Source: Sclerotinia nivalis (taxonomy: Eukaryota; Ascomycota; Leotiomycetes; Helotiales; Sclerotiniaceae). Taken from it: a stretch of 64,000 nucleotides of DNA. The position numbers and the translations under genes are program-made. The notes under the pieces were generated by a model. The model worked only from the letters and a program-made list of their open reading frames with translations, was not told where the DNA came from and made no database searches. This document shows, piece after piece, positions 25,340 to 35,555 of the stretch (position 1 is the stretch's first letter; each line of letters starts with the position of its first letter). Location of the stretch: positions 1,550,001-1,614,000 of the forward strand of contig JAPEIS010000013.1 of assembly GCA_029531795.1 (NCBI GenBank), in the 5' to 3' direction.

Positions 25340-27313
25340 ATGACGGATGTAATAATGAGGGATGCACCAGCAGCTGCTGCAGGCGCTGCGGCTATGCGAC
25401 GACGAGCTGGTGGAGATGTACCTACAGTTGGTACAGCTCCTCCAGCTATAGGTCCTGCCCCTAGAGGAACAAGTGGCCTAGCTCGTGGAGCAGTACAACG
25501 CACCAAATTCTCAGAAGCATATCGTTCGATCTTCACTCTCAGTCAACCGGACATCATTCCACTTCTCAGACATGTTAATTGCAATTATTTGTCTACCAAA
25601 GGTCATTCACCTACAGTATTGGAATTAAAACAACATGCTCAAGCATTGGTCATTCTTCTCAAACAAATTACTCTTTCAACTCAACCAGGAGTTGTCGACA
25701 GTGCAAATCTAAATGCCCTGACGGAAGTTGGTTCCAGAGCTCCTAGTTTTAATGAGAATGAAACTTTCGACTTTCTCAATGATCTTAATAATGTATATGA
25801 GAATAATACAGTTCATCACAATCTTCCGCTTCCCACTCTTCTCAATACCCTAGAGCCTCAATATGTCGAACCTGGAACCATGGTAAATCCAGGACAACCA
25901 GATCATTTCGTCGATATTGATATCTGTCCATTACATCCAGTGGACCCTGCACCTCTCGATGGTCCATCTCTTCCATACGCTACTCACGAAGCACTTCTTA
26001 AGCATGCAAATGAAGTCCTTGAATTAATTGACCATGAATACAGCGCCAAAGGAGGTCTTCTAGGAGTTCTTCCTCATGAAAGTGGCGATGAAGATCGTCC
26101 TCTAGCAGAAACTACTCTCCTAGGTCAAATGATCCTCTACATCCAACGACTAGTCGCGCGTCTCCATAATCTCGAACGCCTCCACGCAAACGCTATGGAT
26201 GTAATGAAAGGTGAAGCCGTCGTCCCCCATCAGGCGCTTTCCCGTGTGGGTCCAGATGGCCGAAGTGGACGCGAGCTCGTCTATCCTCAAGATCGATTTG
26301 TTCTCGTCAATGCCGGAGATGACATCTGGCAGTTCCTAAACGACGAATTCGAAAAAAAGGAACGCGTCGATGAACAAGTCCGCGCAAATCATCTACGTCT
26401 CGGCATCGAAGGTGAACGTCTCTGGGAAACCAAAGGCGGAAAAGAATATTCCCGTGGTATAACAGCCATCGATGTGATAACCCGATACTATCGTCTTCGC
26501 AACGACAGTCTCAAAACCATCTTCGTAATCCCCGCCCACGCCGAACATCCCGGCGTCAAAGTGACCCGAGACATGGAACGCAACCCTACCGTCGTATCAG
26601 TCGTAAAACCCATCTGGCCCGAACGAGTCTCAGTCTGGGAAAAGAAAACCCGTGATGATCTCGAAGAACTCCGTCAACTTCGCAGAGACAACATATCCCT
26701 CCGCGAAGCCGCCGAAATATCAGACACCGAACGAGCCTACCTCCTCAACGAAGTAAAAATCCAACGCGGCCACGTCTACCGCATAAAAGAAAAACTCAAA
26801 ACCTTCACCGAAGGACCCGACCGCGACCAAATCTCCATCAATCTCGATCTCCAACGCGAAACCCTCGAACAAGAACGTGCCGATTTCGCCGCCCAACGCG
26901 CCCAACTCGACACACGAGCCCAAGATCTCGAAGCGCGCGCCCAAGCCCTCGCCGCCGCCGAACAATCCGCCACGCATCGTCGCGCCACCGAAACCAAACA
27001 ATTCACCGCGCGTCACGACGCCCTCGAAAATATCTACAAGCAGCGCCTCGTCGACCTCGAGAATGATCGTCTGGCGGCTGTGGAATCGGGCACGCGACTC
27101 GCGGATGAGTTTCAGAAGGCTTGGACGGATCAATTGGAGAATACGCAGACGTTGGTTAATTTCTTGAATAGTGATCGTGCGAAGAGTTTGTTGGCGGATA
27201 ATCTGATTCCCGATGATATTGGGAAGAGGGGGATTAGGGGGGCGCAGGATGTGGTGGAGAGGGTTTTGAAGAGGTTGGGGAATCCGCAGGGGGAGGGGGA
27301 GGGGGAGGGGTGA
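25340..27313 (+). CDS. unrecognised coiled-coil protein (657 aa)
   Basis: Single-exon gene of 657 aa; the ATG follows a plausible CGAGAAATC context and the upstream DNA has no further in-frame ATG that improves the model. I do not recognise a catalytic domain. The N-terminus is Ala/Gly/Arg/Pro-rich (~1-50). Residues ~55-330 look globular (conserved-looking LRHVNCNYLSTKGHSP and DIDICPLHPVDPAP stretches). From about residue 430 to 620 the protein is a long coiled coil (DLEELRQLRRDN..., LDLQRETLEQERADFAAQRAQ..., ALENIYKQRLVDLEND). It ends in a GE-repeat tail (GEGEGEG) from a G-rich DNA run. Third positions become strongly C-rich from about 26100 on. The gene is the last one before the transposon island, so syntenic comparison would be informative. 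A cytoskeletal or scaffold role is only suggested by the coiled coil. Confidence 0.8.
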   Translation: MTDVIMRDAPAAAAGAAAMRRRAGGDVPTVGTAPPAIGPAPRGTSGLARGAVQRTKFSEAYRSIFTLSQPDIIPLLRHVNCNYLSTKGHSPTVLELKQHAQALVILLKQITLSTQPGVVDSANLNALTEVGSRAPSFNENETFDFLNDLNNVYENNTVHHNLPLPTLLNTLEPQYVEPGTMVNPGQPDHFVDIDICPLHPVDPAPLDGPSLPYATHEALLKHANEVLELIDHEYSAKGGLLGVLPHESGDEDRPLAETTLLGQMILYIQRLVARLHNLERLHANAMDVMKGEAVVPHQALSRVGPDGRSGRELVYPQDRFVLVNAGDDIWQFLNDEFEKKERVDEQVRANHLRLGIEGERLWETKGGKEYSRGITAIDVITRYYRLRNDSLKTIFVIPAHAEHPGVKVTRDMERNPTVVSVVKPIWPERVSVWEKKTRDDLEELRQLRRDNISLREAAEISDTERAYLLNEVKIQRGHVYRIKEKLKTFTEGPDRDQISINLDLQRETLEQERADFAAQRAQLDTRAQDLEARAQALAAAEQSATHRRATETKQFTARHDALENIYKQRLVDLENDRLAAVESGTRLADEFQKAWTDQLENTQTLVNFLNSDRAKSLLADNLIPDDIGKRGIRGAQDVVERVLKRLGNPQGEGEGEG

Positions 27314-28332
27314 GTGAGGGGTGGGGGTGGTGTAGGGTAGATGGTTTTGATGTGGGTGGGGGGGAGAATGGGATGATGAGAATGAAGTTGGTTTGTCGTC
27401 TTTTACTTGGTTTTATTTGTTTTTGACTTTCTGGGTATGTAGTTTATTGTATGTAGGTGTATATACTCTATCTACATCTTCTTCAAATGTGATTCCGTAT
27501 GACATATTCTCCTTACTCTCCTTATTCCACCTATCCCACTAATACTCCCTCACTCCCTCACTCATTCAATCATCAAATAACTAACTAACCAACCAACCAT
27601 CAAACAAAATCTCATAAATACATATCCCTATCCATATCCCTATCCATATCCACATTGAAAATATAGACCCTTTATATCCTCATTCTCTTTATTTAATCTT
27701 CTCATTTCCCATTTCCCATCTTACACTCCCATTTTCCAATCCTACAATCCATTCTACAATCTTGCAATCCATCCTATTCTATCATCAAATAAAATCAATC
27801 TATAGCTAATACCATACCCGACTTTCCCCCCCCCCCCCCCTATCTGCAAAATAACCCGTGTAATAATATCATTAATATAGCAATTCACTGATTCATATCC
27901 CTACAACATTCTATCTATATCTATATCCTTAGCCTCTAATATCCTACCACAAAATCATCCACACCCTATCCCATATTCTCTCGCCACTATATATATTCCA
28001 CACTCTTTATAATACTCCTCCCTCTCCACATCGCCTCCCGTCCGCATAAGAAGAGAAGTAGACACTTAAATCACAGTTCCGATCCAACTCAACCCTTTCA
28101 ATTCATCTCCCCCTTGTACCAAATCTTCGACCTTGAGAAACGGGATCACCGGATGGATGGACGGAGACATAGTATTTCGGGATGAGAACTTGGTGTTGAA
28201 AATGATAAAAGAGAAAAAAAAGAAAAGCTAGAAATATATACAATCAATTCGAGGATCGAGATATCTAGAAAAGATAGTATAATAAAATATTAAAATAGTA
28301 TATCATTTAATACTTACTCTAAAATTTATATA
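27314..28332. other. AT-rich intergenic region leading into transposon island
   Basis: Simple-sequence rich: TCCATATCCCTA units near 27620-27652, a 15-nt poly-C at 27826-27840, and increasing AT content toward the element at 28333. No gene is seen. Confidence 0.7.
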
Positions 28333-28395
28333 ACATGGTTTATCAGTGGGTCGGCCATATCAGTGGGTCGGCCACTTTTACCTTGAATTATTAAT
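28333..28395 (+). repeat. left terminal inverted repeat containing an internal tandem repeat
   Basis: Starts ACATGGTT. Within it the 17-bp unit TATCAGTGGGTCGGCCA occurs twice head to tail (28341-28357 and 28358-28374). The duplicated unit is a likely transposase-binding site. Confidence 0.9.
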
Positions 28396-28429
28396 CTACA
28401 CTTAATACGCGTTTTCTTCATTATCAACC

Positions 28430-30073
28430 ATGGAAATTTATTCTAAAGAAGCATATATAATCTTAGTTATTCAGGCTATTGAATCAAATAAAAAATTAAC
28501 AATTCGAAAGGCAACTCAATCTTATTGCATATCTCGATCTATATTGGGTAATAGAATTCGAGGTAAACCTAGTATAGTTGAAATTCGATCAAAAAGTTAT
28601 AATTTGATTGAATTAGAAGAGGAGGTATTTATTCAATACATATTTGATATAGATTATAAAGGATTTTCATCTAAATTAAATAGTATTGAAGATATAGCGA
28701 ATTATATACTCGAAATGCAGGGTACGAAGAAGATTGGAAAGCTTTAGGCTTATCGTTTTATATAACGATATATAGAATTAAAGATACGTTTTAGTTGTAT
28801 TTATGATTTCCAAAGAGCTCTTTGTAAGGATCCTAAGCTTATTGGAAAATGATTTTAATTGGTATTAAATATACAGACGAAATATAGTATCTTGGATTGT
28901 GATTTCTATAACTTCGACGAAACTGGTTTTATGATGGGTATAATATGTCCCGGAATGGTTGTAATTAGTGTTGAACGGAATGGTAGAAGTAAGGTAATAC
29001 AATTAGGCAATAGAGAGTGGGTTATAGCGATTATATATGGTAATAGTGAGGGGGAAATTATATCTTCATTTCTGGTGGTTCAAGGGCAATATCATCTTTC
29101 TAATTGATATACGGAAAACGGTTTTCTTGTAGATTGGGTTATTAAACCTACTTCTAATGGATGGATGAATAATGAGACGGGATTGGAATAGATAAAGTAT
29201 TTCGATAAGCATACAATTCATCGAACGAAGGGCAAATATCGAATACTAATACTAAATGGATACGAAAGTTACGAATCGATATTTTTTCAGTTATATTGCA
29301 AGGCAAATAATATTATATGTATAAGATTACTATTGCATTCAAGTCATTTAACTCAACTATTTGATATTGGCTATTTTGGCGTATTGAAATAAGCATATGA
29401 TTGTTAAATTGATGGATTTATTAAAGCTCATATCAACTATATTACTAAGATTGAATTCTTTATAGCTTTTAAAACTGTATATCAACAATCAATCATAACT
29501 CAGAATATAAAAGCTGATTTCCGAAAAACAGATCTAATACCATTTGATTCTCAAGCTATACTTTCAAAATTAGATATTCGGATTCGTATACCTACCCCTT
29601 CACTCGTCGATCTAAATTCTTGAATCTCTCAAACACCTCACAATCCAATTGAAGCTCTTTCATAATCGATTTTAGTAAAATCTCGAATGATTCGTTATCA
29701 ATCAAGCTCTCCTATATCTATATTCGAGACTGTATTAGCTCTAGCTAAAAATACAAAAAGATTAGCCTATAAGAATACTCTTTTAAGTGCAGAGAATCGT
29801 ATACTTTGGAAGGCAAATATAATATTAAACAAATATCGATATACTAAAAAGATTCAATTATATAATGGAGGAGTATTTATTGAACAAGAAATTGAAGATA
29901 TATTATTTCAGCAAAAGATTGATATTCAGATTCAATACGATGAATATCAAAATGGAGGGAATTCTAATGGGGAAGCATCTTCTAATCGATGCTGTAGTAA
30001 ATATGGAAAGACTGATCACAATTCAAGAACTTATCAAAATAGTATAATTGATCCTAGATTATTAGATTCTTAA
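28430..30073 (+). pseudogene. decayed Fot1/pogo-type transposase
   Basis: A single reading frame can be followed from the ATG at 28430 to the stop at 30073 without any frameshift, but about ten in-frame stops interrupt it (for example at 28745, 29105, and near 29189, 29390, 29407, 29621 and 29663). The N-terminus looks like a psq-type helix-turn-helix (KLTIRKATQSYCISRSILGN). The DDE core is recognisable: YNFDETGFMMG (first Asp), then LILNGYESY where the family normally has an Asp (Asn here), then HSSHLTQLFDIGYFG (third Asp kept). Pure substitution decay with retained frame and AT bias suggests C-to-T type mutation such as RIP. It cannot make an active transposase. Confidence 0.88.
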
Positions 30074-30120
30074 TAGTTTCAATCAATTGATTTAGTTTTT
30101 GTTGAATAACATAGCTTTAA

Positions 30121-30183
30121 ATCAATAATTCGAGATAAAAGTGGCCGACCCACTGATATGGCCGACCCACTGATAAACCACGT
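30121..30183 (-). repeat. right terminal inverted repeat
   Basis: Reverse complement of the left end with four transitions. It also carries the doubled 17-bp unit and ends CCACGT before the TA duplication. Confidence 0.9.
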
Positions 30184-31345
30184 TATATATATATATATCT
30201 ATTCTAGATAGATAGATTTTAAAATTAGCTGAGTCATGATAAGTTAAGTTGAAATGGAATTGGACTGATATATGGAGTTATAAGATTGTAAAGAACCTTC
30301 CCTTTATCTAGATGAGCTATTAGGATCGAGATGAGATCAAGATTATCTCTTGAATTTTGTTATTTTGGGTATGTTAGTTAGGTATACTAAACACTATACC
30401 GTATATTAACTAGCTAAAATAAACCAAAACAAATTAGAATAAGATATACAAATCTCTACACTACCCTCTAATCCAAAAGAACCGAGAGTGAGGTACGAAC
30501 CCATCTCATAATTTGCTCCCCAGCAGAAAAACGACATTTCTTGAAATTTCATACTCGAGTATACCATATCGGGATCAATGTTAAATCTTGCCCTTGCTTT
30601 TCATTACCACATGACTTGTATATAGAGAGAAAACTCATAACATATATAGAGTACTGCACTAGTTGTGAATTTCTTAGATGGTAGTAAAACATTTGAAATA
30701 TACACCCCTTTATATAATCATCGCTTAATGAAACTCATATATAGTACAGTATGTCGTTTTCACTAGCAAATTTACAAACCACTATTGGCTGAATTCTCTC
30801 GATATTATGTATCTCTTGAGATGAGATGTGGAGGGGTTTAATTTTGTAAGTTTAGATGATTAGATGGCGAGAGGAGAGTGGAGAGTGGAGAGTGAGAGAT
30901 TGTATTTATTTTTATTTTGGCTCTTTAGACGTTAAATTATATATTTGGATATAGTACATATGATAAATATTCATTTAAAGTGCAGTCAACTGGGTGGGAT
31001 AAATATTAGAAATCTAGATACAAGCGATTTATCCCCCTATTATATATATGAATAATCCCCGCTTAACGATTAACGACTAAGAACTATCAAATATATAATT
31101 TCAAGAAATACTCATTCATCTATTCCTTCCCTAGAACTAAAAGGAAATCTAAGGTGGTAAACTAATTAAACCCATGGATGGAAGAATAAACCAACTTCGT
31201 TACGTTACGTTACGTTTCGTCTCATTTCATTTATAAATGGATCGAATATATAAATATTGAAGCAAAGCAGCCTCATTAATAATCACACTATCTATCCATC
31301 ACTACAGTAATCCCTCTAAAACTATTACTCCCAACTTTTTCCTTA
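30184..31345. other. AT-rich DNA between two mobile elements
   Basis: Very AT-rich, no coding character. Contains a GAGAGTGGAGAGTGGAGAGT purine repeat near 30873-30892 and four GTTACG-like units at about 31199-31217. It may be older transposon debris. Confidence 0.6.
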
Positions 31346-31350
31346 GTTTA
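31346..31350. repeat. 5-bp target site duplication (left)
   Basis: GTTTA directly before the LTR start; identical to 32383-32387. Confidence 0.8.
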
Positions 31351-32382
31351 TGTCACGGGTAATCACGTGATACCTAATCATATGAATGGCGATTTACGGC
31401 CACCATATCCTTTACGATTTACTTTTGTAAAATTGGAAATGCTCAAAAAACCCTTTCAAAGCTACCACCATCTGAAGCCATCCCTTATCTTTTGGGAAGC
31501 ATGGAAGGAGCAGCGAAACTAGCAGCTTGGCTCAAATCTACAAGGTTCTATCAGGATATATGTCCTCGATTCCCTGTGCAACTTATAGATTGAAGAATTG
31601 CTTTGATTTTTATTTTTATTTTATTTTATTTTTAGGTTCTTTTTGTATAAGGCGTTGGGTTTTGGTTCGATTGAGCTTGTATAAGCTTTAAAAAAAAAAA
31701 AAAAACTTTATATTAACAAAACATACTAAAAAGCTCGATTGCGATGACGAAGGAAAGGAGATCAGGAATCGAGGGATCTAACTGTATTGTAGAGGACAGC
31801 TGAAATATCTACTCAAGGGATTAACTCAATACGCAACGGCAATCATATAAACCCTGTTGAAGCATTTAACATATATAATACTAGTAAACTTAGATTAGCT
31901 AGTTAGAAACCTAGGGGCCTTTTTTCCCTAACGTCCTTTATCCCAATTGGGAATTTGAGGCCTATACTTCGCACAGAGTCTCGGACGAAAAATATCATAC
32001 ACACACACACACATATCCTTTACGATATTATTACCTCATCTATGATCATTATATTCTTTCTCATTATAGTTCAGGCCCTTCTAGGCATTGTCGATTCTTA
32101 CGATCGTCAATTCTAGACCTTGTTGATCTATACGATCGTCAACTTAGACCTTGTCGATCGCTATGATCGTTAACCCCCTCACGATATACTAAATATCGAA
32201 GCCTAGCCTATATGACGTATCTTGTCAACTAGATAGCCTCCATTTTGTCTATATAAACCGGCCCTTGATTTATATAATCAAGGGCAAGTCATTCAATTCA
32301 ATCTTTTAACTCTATCACTTAAATATAACCATCTTCTCCCCGATCCCTTCAACGTGCTCTGTGATCATACTATCCCGTGATA
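31351..32382. mobile_element. solo LTR of a retrotransposon (1032 bp)
   Basis: Begins TGTCACGGG and ends CCCGTGATA, which are inverted ends with a single C/T difference, and it is flanked by a perfect 5-bp duplication GTTTA. No internal gag/pol sequence and no second copy is present, so this is best read as a solo LTR left by recombination. Internal features: palindrome ATCACGTGAT (31362-31371), a poly-A run near 31690, three tandem ~31-bp units (32088-32174), a TATA box TATATAAA (32250-32257) and, just after it, a perfect hairpin with 9-bp arms CCCTTGATT/AATCAAGGG (32262-32284). The last two would mark the U3/R border and suggest plus orientation. Confidence 0.82.
32088..32174. repeat. three imperfect tandem units inside the LTR
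   Basis: Three ~31-bp units each with TTGTYGAT, a YACGATCGTCAA-like core (YATGATCGTTAA in the last) and TAGACC linkers. They may be U3 enhancer repeats. Confidence 0.75.
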
Positions 32383-32387
32383 GTTTA
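32383..32387. repeat. 5-bp target site duplication (right)
   Basis: GTTTA directly after the LTR end, identical to the left copy. Confidence 0.8.
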
Positions 32388-34835
32388 AGATTCTAATCTT
32401 ACTATATCTGAATCTGAATCCCAGTAAATTTCCAATAGAGTCTGGCAAAAAAAAAAACATCCTCTTACCATCCAGAGATTCCCTATTTCCTCAACTCCTA
32501 GAGCCTCATATCTCGAATACTAGACTAGCTAGCTACAACACTACCCCTAAAAAGACTGCTCTAACCAAATACACGACTTTCATTCGTTCAATTTGAAAGA
32601 TTATGTCATACCCAGAATTAAAATAACAAATGATCATATTAAAGTTCAAAATTTCCAGATTCATATCCCAAAGGATTAGATATTTTATCGTTTTACCTAC
32701 TCACCAACTCAATATATTTAACAAGCGATGATAAATATAAAATATACCTTACCCCTCCCTCGTCTTAGCGTTGAGAATTTACGAGATGATGAAATCAATG
32801 AAATAATTACGATATCCTGATCAGCACGAATAGCAGGACGTAATCGAGATCATATATTTCCCAGAGTATATATTATGTACGTGAATAATACAATTTTTAT
32901 CTCCCAACTTCTTTAGATGACTTCGATGATGTAGGATCATAATAAGCGATATGTGCGCTGGTATCTCCGTGCTCTGCATTAGATTCAGAATCACACTTCT
33001 GGTTTGTTCTCGTTCTACGATTACAACATGCTTGTTTGATGACAATAGTCGACAGCATGTATATTCAATCTCCTTCAAAGACCGGATAAGTTCCGTATAT
33101 ATTGAGAATAACTATGAAGTGCTTGAAAACAGTAAAGATACTTAGAAGCGCATCTATACATTAATCGGATACATGGACCATCAAATGCACGATATAATAT
33201 CTTATCAGACGGTGTCTTATGCAAGTGCGTCGCCATAAATTTCAGCGGCTTTTCTATGAGCTACAGCGTGCTTATGAAATGACACTATCAAGGACTGGGG
33301 ATTTGGGGAAGTAACTATACATTGCTTCCGCTTCAGCCTCCATTTTTATTCTCTAGTCAAGATCGATATCAAGTTCCTCTAGCAGAGCGCTTGCTGCTTC
33401 GGACTTAGGACATCATTCCGTAATCATACACGAAACATCTTATTTTTGATAGTTTACATTGTGTAAATGTAAACTAGGGATCGGATTTTCAAATAGTCAA
33501 TCTAGGCATATGTGTTTTTTTCGAGGAAAGAAAGCTCCCCTCAATTTGAAAACTAATGATGCTTGATTTTTAAGTAGTTACAACTATACGTCCCTAACAT
33601 TAAACAACTCTCAAGAAAGAATATGATATCATCACTTCCATTAAGTGACTATAATCAAGAATCGGCTATGTTCTTAATATATTGAAAGCCCATGAAGATG
33701 CCGTAATGTAAGATTGTATTTCTATCATTCTGACTTGATGGAACAGAATGTAACAATATGGCCAATGAAAGAAGTAGCTTATATTCCCCGTTGTGATTAG
33801 AAGCGACGGAAACTTCCAGTGCATTTTTGAAGGTATGAGTTAAAGCTTGACAGTGTACTCTAGTACAATCTGCCACAAAACATCCAGCAAATAATGGGAT
33901 GGAGGTCGTAAAAATAGAACCAGGGGGTTAAATATAGAGGTAAAGGTGATGACAATGAAAGAAACATGGGGGCCATTTCAAGGTACATTGGTGAAAAGGG
34001 GGAAGCAAATCGGAGATTGAGATGTGATCAAATGTGTCGATCTGGTAGGGAATGCATGATCTCATACTTTGCATCAAGAATGTGAGGAACTTTGCTCTAC
34101 AATAAATATAGAAAATCATAGAAGACGAATTATGAAGTTTTGGATGGTAAGTGATCGCTAGGCGAACTTTTCAAATTTGGCCAAGGAATTCAATTGGACA
34201 AGTGTGGAGGGTAAACGATTATGGGAATGACTAGTATCGGCTTCGCCGAATGTACTCGGCGAGAGATTCATGGTGGGGTCAACCAAAAAGCACAACCACA
34301 TTTAATTTGATTGGAGAATTCTTCCCAAGAACGAAAAACGGTAAATACAAACGTTATACAAATGTGGTGGATGTGGTGGATAGTTAAATGAGGCTCGGTG
34401 CTATCGATTGATTGATATGCGGAAATATGGCAATAGAACAAACTAGCTAATGTATGTAGAAGAATGATGCATGAGTGAAGAATTGAGGAGAAACTGAATT
34501 ACTCATCAGCTGGAGATGGTGCAATTGGAGCTCAACCAAAGACGCACTGCCGTAAGACCTTATACATAAATGACATGGACGTCACTTCCGTTAGGAGTCC
34601 AAATCCAACCTTTTCTGGCACAACGCAACGAAAGAAAAAAAGAGAAATAAAAAACAAGGCAATGACAACGTTACATTTCATGAAATAATCAAACTCAGAA
34701 TTGAAAGTAAAGAAGTCGAAAGTAACGTGAACTTCCGACAAGGCTCTGGCATTCGAAAAATTTGAAGAGATTTTGGAGCTGACGTGCTTGGAATAAGCCT
34801 TCATTTGAAGGGTACCTCAATCAATGGCACAAAAA
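32388..34835. other. gene-free AT-rich region
   Basis: No supported gene. It contains a perfect 11-bp inverted repeat TAGTTTACATT / AATGTAAACTA with a 5-nt loop at 33450-33476, and a small CGGCTTCGCCG hairpin near 34230. Open frames are short and mutually overlapping. Confidence 0.6.
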
Positions 34836-35555
34836 TTAATTGGGATTATCTGCCTCGGGCACAGTCTTCTGATCGCAATCAAAGAGGGCTGAAGCGGTTT
34901 GTTGGCCACCTGGCAGGCCGAGACGTATCCTTTCATCTCGAGATTCTTGCCGAGTCCACATTTCTGTAGCTGGAGAATAAGTTTGCAATGCATGAAATTC
35001 GATGTTAGGTGCTTGTATGCCATTTTCTGTGGTTAACCTGGTGGCTACATGCTGAGCAACTGGTTGGTAGGTATAGTACTGTTCGTCGGGATCTTCCTCG
35101 ATCGTGAGTTGGCTGTCGTAGTGTGATATCATTATGCAGTCATGGGAGAAGTAATCCAAATGAGAATAAGAGTATTGAGAAGAGGTTTCATGGCTCTGAG
35201 TCTCTAATTCATTCGACTCATTTTGTGATGTAAAGCTAGCATCATGACTGGAGCTACCGAAGCTAGCTCTATTGCTTGTAAAAGATCCTTCTTGCTGTGA
35301 TTGATGATCTGAGATGGGGGATTGTGGATGAGGACTTGAGCCACATTCTGTTGAGGGATACCGAGGTCCTTCGCTTCTTACGACAGAGCTTCGAGCGTGG
35401 GTGCGACTGGCGTTGCGGCTGTGAGATTGATAATTGAATTTGCTGTCGGTGCTTCTAAAAGTCAGCAAGATAGACACATAATGCTGCCACTGTGACACCA
35501 CATACCTAGATGCAGATCCTTTCCGAGCGTGCCTATGAGATGATATGGATGACAT
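34836..35555 (-). CDS. unrecognised Ser-rich protein (222 aa)
   Basis: Model complement(join(34836..35454, 35506..35555)), 222 aa. The 51-nt intron has a GTATGT donor, GCTGAC branch and TTTTAG acceptor. Because 51 is a multiple of three and the intron contains no stop in frame, retaining it adds 17 residues and leaves the frame open (239 aa). The protein is rich in Ser, Gln, His and Thr, with an acidic Tyr-containing part (LTIEEDPDEQYYTY). It has no recognised domain, membrane segment or signal peptide. The C-terminal RIRLGLPGG segment may be a short conserved motif. It lies between the transposon island and a gene-poor region. A rapidly evolving or lineage-specific gene is possible. Confidence 0.55.
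   Translation of the reverse strand: MSSISSHRHARKGSASRYVVSQWQHYVSILLTFRSTDSKFNYQSHSRNASRTHARSSVVRSEGPRYPSTECGSSPHPQSPISDHQSQQEGSFTSNRASFGSSSHDASFTSQNESNELETQSHETSSQYSYSHLDYFSHDCIMISHYDSQLTIEEDPDEQYYTYQPVAQHVATRLTTENGIQAPNIEFHALQTYSPATEMWTRQESRDERIRLGLPGGQQTASALFDCDQKTVPEADNPN

Larger units (their letters stand above)
28333..30183 (+). mobile_element. inactive Fot1/pogo-type DNA transposon (1851 bp)
   Basis: Both ends are 63-bp terminal inverted repeats (28333-28395 and 30121-30183) that differ at only four positions, all transitions. The element is flanked by TA on both sides (28331-28332 and 30184-30185), the target duplication expected of Tc1/mariner/pogo elements. Inside is one decayed transposase frame on the plus strand. 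Size is close to that of fungal Fot1-class elements such as Botrytis flipper (about 1.84 kb), but I cannot confirm that identity from memory of the ends. It is very AT-rich. Confidence 0.9.
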
